This document shows positions 1 to 6,258 of a stretch of 19,273 bases of DNA, piece after piece. The notes beneath the pieces were generated by a model. It searched no databases and was not told the DNA's origin. It worked only from the letters and a program-made list of their open reading frames with translations. Source of the DNA: SG8-41 sp044867805 (lineage in GTDB: Bacteria; Pseudomonadota; Gammaproteobacteria; Burkholderiales; SG8-41). The stretch lies in contig JBIOVQ010000173.1 of the NCBI GenBank assembly GCA_044867805.1, forward strand, positions 1 through 19,273, in the 5' to 3' direction. A program made the translations under genes and the position numbers. The stretch's first letter is position 1. Each line of letters starts with the position of its first letter.

Positions 1-1
1 G

Positions 2-946
2 CGCAACTGTGCCAGCGGCCTGGGTGCGGTGGTGCATGCGGCCCATGCGCTGAGCGCGGGGGAGGGCGACGTCTACATCGTCGGTGGCGTGGAGAGCATG
101 AGCCGCTCGCCGCTCGTGATGAGCCGCGCCGAGTCGGCGTTCGCGCGCGACATCAAGCTCTACGACAGCACCATCGGTCCGCGCTTCTCCAACCCCAAGC
201 TGGTCAAGCAATTCGGTGACGACCAGATGCCCCAGACCGCGGATACGCTGGCGCGCCAGTACGAGATCAAGCGCGAGGAGGCGGACAAGTTCGCGCTGCG
301 CTCCCAGCAACGTTACGCCGTCGCCAAGGGCGAGGGATTCTTTGTCGGCGAAATCGCGCCGGTCGAGATGCCGCCCACGCGCAAGGGGCCGGTGCCGCCG
401 GTCGCCGATGACGAGCACCCGCGGCCGGGCACGGACATGGACACGCTCGCCAAGATGAGACCCCTGTACGATGGCGGTGTCACGACTGCTGGCAACGCCT
501 CGGGTGTCAACGACGGGGCAGTGGCGCTGATTCTCGCCTCGCAGCCGGCCGGCGCGAAGGCCGGGGCCAAGCCGCTGGCCCGCGTGATCGCCAGCGCAGC
601 CGCCGGCGTTCCGCCCCAGATCATGGGAATAGGGCCGGTGGCGGCCTCCAAGAAGGCCCTGGCGCGTGCCGGCCTGTCGCTCAAGGACATGGACGTCATC
701 GAGATCAATGAGGCGTTCGCGACCCAGGTGCTGGCTTGCCTCAAGGGCCTGGGCGTCGCCGCGGACGACAGCCGCGTCAATCCCAATGGGGGCGCGATCG
801 CCGTGGGGCACCCGCTCGGCGCCTCGGGGGCGCGGCTCGCCTTGACCGCCGCGCGCCAATTGCAGCGCAGCGGAGGCCGCTATGCGCTGGTGAGCCTGTG
901 CATAGGGGGCGGGCAGGGCATGGCGGTCATACTCGAGCGGGTCTGA
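2..946 (+). CDS. Thiolase, PcaF/acetyl-CoA acetyltransferase type (5' partial)
   Basis: C-terminal ~314 residues of a thiolase, which condenses two acyl-CoAs or cleaves 3-ketoacyl-CoA. The frame is open from base 2, so the start lies outside the window. The first codons read RNCASGLGAVV, containing the nucleophilic Cys (codon 8-10) of the thiolase CASG signature. NEAFATQ, the GHPLG histidine (codon 809-811) and the CIGGGQG second active-site Cys (codon 899-901) are all present, so the enzyme looks intact. Stretches such as GGVESMSRSPLVM and TAGNASGVNDGA resemble 3-oxoadipyl-CoA thiolases (PcaF/PaaJ) as well as PhaA-type acetyltransferases. The sequence alone does not settle the substrate, and no other pathway gene is in view. 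It is followed directly by an intrinsic terminator and is therefore the last gene of its transcript. Confidence 0.93.
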   Translation, partial: RNCASGLGAVVHAAHALSAGEGDVYIVGGVESMSRSPLVMSRAESAFARDIKLYDSTIGPRFSNPKLVKQFGDDQMPQTADTLARQYEIKREEADKFALRSQQRYAVAKGEGFFVGEIAPVEMPPTRKGPVPPVADDEHPRPGTDMDTLAKMRPLYDGGVTTAGNASGVNDGAVALILASQPAGAKAGAKPLARVIASAAAGVPPQIMGIGPVAASKKALARAGLSLKDMDVIEINEAFATQVLACLKGLGVAADDSRVNPNGGAIAVGHPLGASGARLALTAARQLQRSGGRYALVSLCIGGGQGMAVILERV

Positions 947-964
947 CCCCGCTCTTCCGCAACG

Positions 965-995
965 AAAACCGGCACCTGCGGGTGCCGGTTTTTTT
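965..995 (+). terminator. Intrinsic terminator after the thiolase
   Basis: A perfect GC-rich stem ACCGGCACC / GGTGCCGGT with a TGCG tetraloop is followed by seven T residues and preceded by AAA that extends the pairing. It starts 19 bases after the thiolase stop. It isolates the following regulator gene from thiolase transcription. Confidence 0.93.
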
Positions 996-1030
996 GTACC
1001 TCCCTCGACAGCGGGGCAGTACGAGGCCAC

Positions 1031-1059
1031 TTGACATGTATAAGCAGTCTAAATAGACT
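1031..1059 (+). promoter_or_regulatory. Sigma-70-type promoter of the MerR-cyclase gene
   Basis: A perfect -35 TTGACA (1031-1036) and a 4/6 -10 TAGACT (1054-1059) are separated by exactly 17 bases. The expected start is near 1066, only about four bases before the ATG at 1070, so the mRNA would be nearly leaderless. The spacer and -10 lie inside the 34-bp palindrome, so a protein bound there would compete with RNA polymerase. The 17-bp spacing differs from the stretched 19-20 bp spacers of classical MerR-activated promoters. The -10 is mediocre. Confidence 0.6.
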
Positions 1060-1069
1060 GCTTATACAT
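1036..1069. repeat. Perfect 34-bp palindrome (likely operator)
   Basis: Two 16-bp arms (1036-1051 and 1054-1069) are exact reverse complements around a two-base AA spacer; each arm contains TATAAGCAGTCTA or its complement. The palindrome runs from the last base of the -35 box to the base before the ATG. This makes it a strong operator candidate for the HTH protein encoded immediately downstream (inference). In RNA it would be an exceptionally stable hairpin, but the predicted transcription start lies near its right end, which argues for action as DNA. Confidence 0.85.
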
Positions 1070-2608
1070 ATGCTGAGCAGCAAAGACTTGCTCGAAAAAA
1101 CAGGCATTTCCCGGGCAACCTTAAACAACTACGTCGCCCGAGGATTGCTGCCCAAGCCTGTCGTGGCCCGCCCCGAAATGCGCGGCAGCAAGCAGCCGCG
1201 GCAACTCGGCTACTTCCCGGAAGAGGCGGTGGCGCTGATCGAGCAGATCCAGCAATGGAAGCGCGAGGGGCTGAGCATGGACGAGATCGAGTTGAAACTG
1301 GCGGCGCCCGCAACCCCAGAGGCGGGCGCCGCCAGGGTAGTTGACGCGCCGACGGCTCCGTCGAGCGCGCAGATCGTGGCTCACCCCTCAGCCGCAGTAC
1401 GGAAGCAGCCGCTCGTGCTCACCGTGGACCAGGTGCCGCATCCGGCGTACATGGTGAACTACAAGTTCGAGCTCGTCTGGTTCAACGACAAGTGCCGCGA
1501 GGTGCTGGAGGGCGCCTTGACCCAATTGGCGCCGCGTACCGAGGACCGCAGCCTGTTCCGCCTGCTCCTGAGCGGGGAGAACGGCCGGCTGGCGCTCAAC
1601 CGTGACGAGCTGCTGCGGCTCAATACCGCTCTCGCCAAGGAGCGCATGGAGCTGGAGGCCATCGCCCTTCCCTTGCGCACGGTGGCGACAGCCAGAATGC
1701 AGCTGCTCGAGCGGATCTACCGCGAAACCAAGGCTGTGACGGGCGGGCCGATCGTCGAGCTACCGCTGCGCCTGCGCGAGGAGAAGGGGAACCGCATCGG
1801 GAATTACTGCGCCTATGCGGCCTATTTCCGCGAGGGAATCCTGGTCATCCTGGTCCCGCTCAAGGAGGACGCCGACGGGCTGCTGCAGCTTCTCGGCCGG
1901 CGCGACGCGGTCATCCGCAATCTCTTGAGCAAGCGCATGCCGACGCTGACCGATCTCGCGGTGCTGGTGGCGGATCTGCAGGACTCGGTGAAAATCTGCT
2001 CGGAGCTGCCGCCGGAGGAGTACTTCGAGCTCATCAACCAGATCTGGTCAGGCGCCGGCGCCGTGTTCCGCAAGTTCTACGGCACCCACGGCAAGCACGT
2101 CGGCGATGGCATGGTGTACTACTTTTTCCCGCAGCCGGATTGCAGCTACATCATGAACGCGGTCGTGTGCGCGCACGAGCTCAGGGTGGCCATGGCGCGC
2201 ATCAGCAAGGAATGGCAGCTGCGCAAGCGGTGGACCAACGAGCTCTACCTCAACACCGGCCTCAACGAAGGCCAGGAATGGCTGGGGACCTTCCAGACGG
2301 CGACCACGGTCGAATTCGCGGTCCTGGGCGAGACCATAAACCAGACGGCGCGGTTGAGCGACCTGGCGCGCCACGGGGCGATCTGGGCCACCAAGAACTT
2401 CATCGGCAGGATGCCTGCCGGCGAGCGTCACCGCGTCAAGTTCGGGGTTCATCGCTCCGGCGCGGAAGGACAGTCCGTATTCGTGGAGTCCACCTATTCA
2501 CGGGTGGCCAACCTGGTGGACCTGGGTTCCGGCCGCTATGAAAAGCTGAAGGACATCGCCGGCCTCCCGGTTGCGCAGGTCGTAGAGGTTCTACCCCCCC
2601 AAAGCTAG
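1070..2608 (+). CDS. MerR-type HTH / PAS-like / class III nucleotidyl cyclase fusion
   Basis: 512 residues. Residues 1-77 are a MerR-type winged helix (LLEKTGISRATLNNYVARGL, then LGYFPEEAVALIEQIQQWKREG). About 115-220 is PAS-like (HPAYMVNYKFELVWFND). About 291-510 is a class III adenylate/guanylate cyclase domain. Metal-binding Asp fit D302 (VADLQDS) and D346 (GKHVGDGM), the purine-site Lys fits K342, and the transition-state Asn and Arg fit N424 and R428 (GETINQTARL). The second purine-selecting position (7 residues before N424), usually Asp or Thr, is Ala417. It is therefore probably catalytic, making cAMP or cGMP, with specificity uncertain. The ATG at 1070 is chosen because the HTH begins directly after it and the sequence upstream is palindrome; no Shine-Dalgarno is present. 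The predicted protein is cytosolic and DNA-binding. I know of no characterised protein with this architecture. Confidence 0.9.
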   Translation: MLSSKDLLEKTGISRATLNNYVARGLLPKPVVARPEMRGSKQPRQLGYFPEEAVALIEQIQQWKREGLSMDEIELKLAAPATPEAGAARVVDAPTAPSSAQIVAHPSAAVRKQPLVLTVDQVPHPAYMVNYKFELVWFNDKCREVLEGALTQLAPRTEDRSLFRLLLSGENGRLALNRDELLRLNTALAKERMELEAIALPLRTVATARMQLLERIYRETKAVTGGPIVELPLRLREEKGNRIGNYCAYAAYFREGILVILVPLKEDADGLLQLLGRRDAVIRNLLSKRMPTLTDLAVLVADLQDSVKICSELPPEEYFELINQIWSGAGAVFRKFYGTHGKHVGDGMVYYFFPQPDCSYIMNAVVCAHELRVAMARISKEWQLRKRWTNELYLNTGLNEGQEWLGTFQTATTVEFAVLGETINQTARLSDLARHGAIWATKNFIGRMPAGERHRVKFGVHRSGAEGQSVFVESTYSRVANLVDLGSGRYEKLKDIAGLPVAQVVEVLPPQS

Positions 2609-2609
2609 G

Positions 2610-2627
2610 CGGCGCGCCTCCGCGCCG
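2610..2627 (+). terminator. GC hairpin just after the cyclase stop
   Basis: A 7-bp stem CGGCGCG / CGCGCCG with a CCTC loop starts two bases after the cyclase stop codon. It has no T tract, so it may be a weak terminator or an mRNA 3' stabilising stem. Confidence 0.3.
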
Positions 2628-2692
2628 GGTAGCGCGTGGCAAGGGAAACTCCCATAGATTCAGGGCGATCCGTGATGATTAGCACAAATTGG

Positions 2693-2708
2693 CTGGTACC
2701 GATCTTGC
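2693..2708 (+). promoter_or_regulatory. Candidate sigma-54 (RpoN) promoter
   Basis: CTGG at 2693-2696 and TTGC at 2705-2708 give the invariant -24 GG and -12 GC with exactly ten bases between them. The match CTGGTACCGATCTTGC departs from the consensus YTGGCACG-N4-TTGC at two fixed positions. The expected start is about 2720, giving a leader of roughly 95 bases before the ATG at 2816. RpoN promoters need an activator ATPase; none is encoded in the window. Confidence 0.5.
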
Positions 2709-2753
2709 GGCATGGCTGCCCAGACGGGGTAAATGGGGGCGAGGGCGGTGAAA

Positions 2754-2792
2754 ACGGCGGATTTCCGACGGGAGTCGTCGGAAAACCGCCGT
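2754..2792 (+). repeat. Leader hairpin upstream of the PAS membrane protein
   Basis: A long inverted repeat with arms at 2754-2770 and 2776-2792 pairs at 16 of 17 positions around a five-base GGAGT loop. It lies in the predicted leader between the sigma-54 site and the ATG at 2816. There is no U tract, so it is more likely a regulatory or stabilising stem, or an operator, than a terminator. Confidence 0.65.
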
Positions 2793-2815
2793 ATAACAAG
2801 GCGATAGCAGAGAAC

Positions 2816-3688
2816 ATGGTCATCAACTGGGGTACGACGGTCGGCTCGGGCTTCTGGCTTCGCTACGTGGGGGCGGGGGCTCTGACGCTGCTGTCGGTCA
2901 TGGTCGTAGCGCTCCTGTGGCGGCGCATGGGGGCCATTACCGATCCGGGCCTGATCCTGCTGCTCACGGTGGCGGCGTCCACCTACCTGGCCGGCGGCAT
3001 GGCGGGCATGCTGAGCGCGGCCATCGTGCTGTTCTGCTCGTTCGTGCTGTTCTCGCATCCGCTTTATCCGTTCCGCTATTCGGAGCTGGATTGGCGGCAG
3101 ATGATGGTCATCGTCGTCGCCTGCCCGGTAATTGCCCTGATGGTGGGGTCGCTCAAGGAGCAGGTGGACCAGCTCGGTGGAGTGGTACGGCAAGCTCAGT
3201 CCCTGCGGGACGAGATCCGCCGCCTGGAGCTCGCCAAGGACGCGCTCGGCGTGTGCGAGCAGCGCTTTCGCGGGCTGGTCGAGAGCGTGCCCGATTACGC
3301 GGTGTGCAGCCTCGACGCGAATGGAGCGGTCAAGAGCTGGAATACCGTTGCGGAGCGGGTCCTGGGTTACAACGACCCCGAAATCGTGGGGCAGAGCTAT
3401 TCACGGTTCTTCATCAAGGAAGACCTCCTTGCCAAGCACCCGGACCGGATGATCGAGCAAGCGCGCCTGGCGGGGCGCTCGGAACAGGAGGGCTGGCGGG
3501 TGCGCAAGGGCGGCACCCGCTTGCGCGCCAGGACCTCGATCATCGCCCTGAGGAGCTCGCAAGGGATCGTCACGGGGTATCTGATGGTCGTGCGGGACAT
3601 GACGGAGCTCGAGGAAGCCAATCTGGCGGCGCTCCGGGCGCAGGCCGAACTGGATGCGCTGCGGGCCCGTACGCCGCCGTCGTCGTAG
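2816..3688 (+). CDS. Membrane PAS-domain protein without output domain
   Basis: 290 residues from the ATG at 2816. Hydrophobic segments at about 14-36, 44-82 (probably two) and 95-113 suggest a four-helix membrane sensor like those of KdpD/DUF4118-type kinases. A charged helix (112-148, likely coiled coil) leads into one PAS/PAC domain at about 147-262 (FRGLVESVPDYAVCSLDANG to YLMVVRDMTELEEAN). The protein ends 28 residues later in a helix, with no HisKA, GGDEF, cyclase or other effector. The frame is open back to 2636, and an earlier GTG (2636) or ATG (2675) would add a low-complexity Gly-rich extension; 2816 is preferred because it leaves the sigma-54 site and leader hairpin non-coding. Its ligand is unknown. 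It may be a sensor partner of the upstream cyclase, or a truncated sensor kinase. Confidence 0.8.
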   Translation: MVINWGTTVGSGFWLRYVGAGALTLLSVMVVALLWRRMGAITDPGLILLLTVAASTYLAGGMAGMLSAAIVLFCSFVLFSHPLYPFRYSELDWRQMMVIVVACPVIALMVGSLKEQVDQLGGVVRQAQSLRDEIRRLELAKDALGVCEQRFRGLVESVPDYAVCSLDANGAVKSWNTVAERVLGYNDPEIVGQSYSRFFIKEDLLAKHPDRMIEQARLAGRSEQEGWRVRKGGTRLRARTSIIALRSSQGIVTGYLMVVRDMTELEEANLAALRAQAELDALRARTPPSS

Positions 3689-3739
3689 GTTTCAGGCAGT
3701 CCCAAAGCGGGCAGGGAATTCCGAGTTAACGGCGGGGCA

Positions 3740-3834
3740 GGCTGAGGCTGGCTTGTGGCCCTAAGCTCGAGATCTGATATTTAACATAATATACATTATA
3801 CGCATCTAGACCGGGCCGCAAACCAGCCTCAGCC
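3740..3834. repeat. 95-bp inverted-repeat element with AT-rich core
   Basis: Two 22-base arms (3740-3761 and 3813-3834) are inverted repeats matching at 20 of 22 positions, each containing GGCTGAGGCTGG or its complement. They enclose a 51-base AT-rich core with three 6-bp palindromes (CTCGAG, AGATCT, TCTAGA). The element lies between the convergent PAS gene and tatD. It could act as a bidirectional terminator stem, although neither side has a T run, or be a small MITE-like element. No clear target-site duplication is visible. Confidence 0.75.
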
Positions 3835-3842
3835 GACTCGCC

Positions 3843-4613
3843 CTAGGCCCGGGCGTGCTTGAATAGCCCGAAGAAATTGCGGGTCGTTGCTCGAGCGACC
3901 TGGTCGAACGGGACGGCTTTTAGCCGGGCGATCTCCTCGGCCACGTGCTTCACCAGGCCGGGCTGGTTGAGCTTGCCGCGAAACGGCACGGGAGCCAGAT
4001 AGGGTGAGTCGGTCTCGATCAACATGCGTTCCAGGGGCACCTGGCGCGCCACTTCCTTCAGCGCGAGGGCGTTCTTGAAGGTCACGATCCCGGAAAAGGA
4101 GATGCAGAAGCCCAGCTCCATGGCCGTCTGCGCCTCATCCCAGGTCCCGGTGAAGCAGTGCATCACCCCGCCCACCTCGCGCGCGCCCTCCTCCCGCAGA
4201 ATCCTCAAAGTATCCGGCCCCGCGTCGCGCATATGGATGATGAGCGGCTTGCTGCAACTGCGCGCAGCCCGGATATGGGTGCGGAAGCGCTCGCGCTGCC
4301 ACTCCAGTTCGCCTTTGATCCGGTAATAATCGAGGCCGGTTTCACCGATCGCGATGACTTTGGGGTGATCCGCGAGCGCGACCAATTCCTTTTCCGTGAC
4401 CAGGGGCACGTCCGGATAGTCGGGGTGCACCCCGACGGACGCGTAGATGTGCGCGTAGCGCTCGGCTAATCCGCGCACCTGCGGGAAATCCTCGAGCGTC
4501 ACGCTCACGCACAGCGCATTGCTCACCTGGTTCTCGCGCATGAGCACGAGCAACTCGTCGAGCTTCTCGGCCAGCTCGGGAAAGTTGATATGACAGTGTG
4601 AATCGACCAGCAT
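3843..4613 (-). CDS. tatD: TatD-family metal-dependent deoxyribonuclease
   Basis: 256 residues, typical for TatD/YcfH-type 3'-5' exonucleases of the amidohydrolase fold. The metal ligands are visible: H6 and H8 (DSHCHINF), E91 (IGETGLDYY), H127 (IIHMRD), H152 (MHCFTG) and D202 (ETDSPYLAPVPFRGK). The ATG at 4611-4613 lies 16 bases after the holB stop, so it is translated from the same mRNA as the last gene of the operon. Many betaproteobacteria have a small PilZ-domain gene between holB and tatD; here there is no room for one. The gene converges on the PAS membrane protein across the 95-bp inverted-repeat element. Confidence 0.96.
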   Translation of the reverse strand: MLVDSHCHINFPELAEKLDELLVLMRENQVSNALCVSVTLEDFPQVRGLAERYAHIYASVGVHPDYPDVPLVTEKELVALADHPKVIAIGETGLDYYRIKGELEWQRERFRTHIRAARSCSKPLIIHMRDAGPDTLRILREEGAREVGGVMHCFTGTWDEAQTAMELGFCISFSGIVTFKNALALKEVARQVPLERMLIETDSPYLAPVPFRGKLNQPGLVKHVAEEIARLKAVPFDQVARATTRNFFGLFKHARA

Positions 4614-4629
4614 GGCCGCCGGCGGCGCG

Positions 4630-5640
4630 TTACGCGGCCGCCGCGGCGGGTTGACCCCGCAGCAGCCCCGCGTAGTCCAGCAACAATTGCTCGAGGAACA
4701 GACGGGCGTTCAGGGGATGCGCAGCGATGCGCTGTAACCCCACCATGTGCCTCTGAAACCGCAGGGTGTCGACCAGGTCGAGCCGCCCTGCGGTCGTGGC
4801 GATCGCGGCCGCGTGGTCCGGGTTGAAACGTACCCTCCCCGTCACCTTGAGCCAGGCCAGGTCGAAGGACCATTTCTGCAGCAAGGCGATGATCAGCGCC
4901 GGCGCGCTGTCCCGGAGCTGCTCCGCCGCGCGCAGGGCATCGAAGCCCGATGCGCTGATCGCCTTGAGCAGCGTTTCCCGCTGGTGCCAATAGGCTTCGT
5001 CGAACTCAAGCGCCGCCAACGGTGCCCCGCCGGCTTGCGCCAGCGCGAGTTCGGCGTCGGGCACGCGCTGCTGTGCGAGCCAGCGGCGCGCCGTGTCCAG
5101 GTCCGGTGCCGGCAGCATTACGCGCTCGCAGCGGCTGCGTATCGTCGGCAGCAGCTGATGCCAGCGATGCGCCACCAGCAGGAAATAGGTGCCAGGCGGT
5201 GGTTCTTCGAGGTTTTTCAGCAAGGCGTTGGCGGCGTTGACGTTGAGAGTTTCCGCGGGATGGATCAACACGACCTTGGCGCCGCCATGGTGGCTCGTCA
5301 TTGCGATGAAGCCGGCGATCTCGCGGACCTGCTGGATCTTGATTTCCAGGCTGGGCTTCTTTTTCTCGGAGCCCTCTTCCGGATCCTGCGCTTCGCTGAG
5401 GTTCTCAGGCTCGAGGCGCCGGAGATCCGGGTGGCTCCCCTGCCCCATCCATCCGCACGATGCGCACTTCCCGCAGGCGCCGCTGGCGCCCGCGCGCTCG
5501 CACAGCAGGGCCGCAGCCACGGCTTCCGCAAAGGCGAGTTTCCCGATTCCCTCCCGGCCGCATAACAGCAGCGCGTGCGGCAGCCTGCCTTGGCGGGCAA
5601 GCAAGGCCGAAGCCGCCTGGGAATGCCACGGATAAACCAT
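4630..5640 (-). CDS. holB: DNA polymerase III subunit delta'
   Basis: 336 residues; a subunit of the clamp loader that places the beta clamp on primed DNA. A P-loop-like GREGIGK (28-34), four zinc-binding Cys (47, 56, 59, 62), the AANALLKNLEEPPPGTYFLL segment (136-155) and a sensor-1 SRC motif (169-171) match the delta'/DnaX family. A charged insertion (about 77-97, rich in Glu and Lys) follows the zinc module. The ATG at 5638-5640 directly abuts the tmk stop (TAAATG), implying translational coupling. The C-terminal half is variable, as is usual for HolB. Confidence 0.95.
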   Translation of the reverse strand: MVYPWHSQAASALLARQGRLPHALLLCGREGIGKLAFAEAVAAALLCERAGASGACGKCASCGWMGQGSHPDLRRLEPENLSEAQDPEEGSEKKKPSLEIKIQQVREIAGFIAMTSHHGGAKVVLIHPAETLNVNAANALLKNLEEPPPGTYFLLVAHRWHQLLPTIRSRCERVMLPAPDLDTARRWLAQQRVPDAELALAQAGGAPLAALEFDEAYWHQRETLLKAISASGFDALRAAEQLRDSAPALIIALLQKWSFDLAWLKVTGRVRFNPDHAAAIATTAGRLDLVDTLRFQRHMVGLQRIAAHPLNARLFLEQLLLDYAGLLRGQPAAAAA

Positions 5641-6258
5641 TTATTTACAGAATCTTGTCAGTATTTCTTCCAGTTTCACCTTAACTTCCAGGCGACTGCC
5701 GGCAGCGTCAAGGACACGGATGCGCCGGGGGTTTTCGCGTGCGCGCCGGCGATAGGCGTCGTGGACTCGCTGGTAGTAGGCCGCCCGCTCGCGCTCGAAC
5801 CGGTCGGGATTGCGCTTGCGGCTTGCCCGCCGGCGACCCACCGCCGGGCTGACGTCGAAGAGGATCGTGAGATCCGGCTGCAGCCTCGACTGCACCCATT
5901 GCTCCAGCATCCGGACCTTTTCCCAGCCTACGCGGCTGCCCCCTGATTGATAGGCATAGGTGGCATCGGTGAAGCGGTCGCACAGGACCCAGGTGCCTTT
6001 CCGCAGGGTGGGCAGGACCAGCTTGTCGAGATGCTCGCGGCGAGCGGCAAACATCAACAGCGTCTCGGTTTCCGGGTGCAGCTGCTGGCGGCGTTCCAGC
6101 ACCATTCTGCGCAGCTTTTCGCCGGCTGCCGTCCCGCCGGGCTCGCGCGTGACCTTGACGCGTAAGCCGCGGCCTCGCAGAAAACGGGAGATCCAGCGGA
6201 CATGGGTGCTCTTGCCCGCGCCGTCGATGCCTTCGAGCGTAATGAACTTGCCGCGCAT
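5641..6258 (-). CDS. tmk: Thymidylate kinase
   Basis: 205 residues; phosphorylates dTMP to dTDP. The P-loop GIDGAGKS is at 10-17, a DRF motif within DRFTDATYAYQ at 94-104, and a basic LID region at about 141-157 (GRRRASRKRNPDRFERE). The ATG overlaps the mltG stop by one base (TGATG) and the stop abuts holB, placing it tightly inside the operon. The tmk-holB pairing is standard in proteobacteria. Confidence 0.97.
   Translation of the reverse strand: MRGKFITLEGIDGAGKSTHVRWISRFLRGRGLRVKVTREPGGTAAGEKLRRMVLERRQQLHPETETLLMFAARREHLDKLVLPTLRKGTWVLCDRFTDATYAYQSGGSRVGWEKVRMLEQWVQSRLQPDLTILFDVSPAVGRRRASRKRNPDRFERERAAYYQRVHDAYRRRARENPRRIRVLDAAGSRLEVKVKLEEILTRFCK

Noticed and set aside
2636..2815. N-terminal extension of the PAS membrane protein from GTG 2636 or ATG 2675
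   Set aside because: It would make the sigma-54 site and long hairpin coding, and adds a Gly-rich low-complexity segment with no domain character.
3761..3776. CTCGAGATCTG in the AT-rich core looks like a cloning polylinker
   Set aside because: The match is short and made of overlapping palindromes (CTCGAG, AGATCT). It is embedded in an inverted repeat between native genes, so vector contamination is unlikely.
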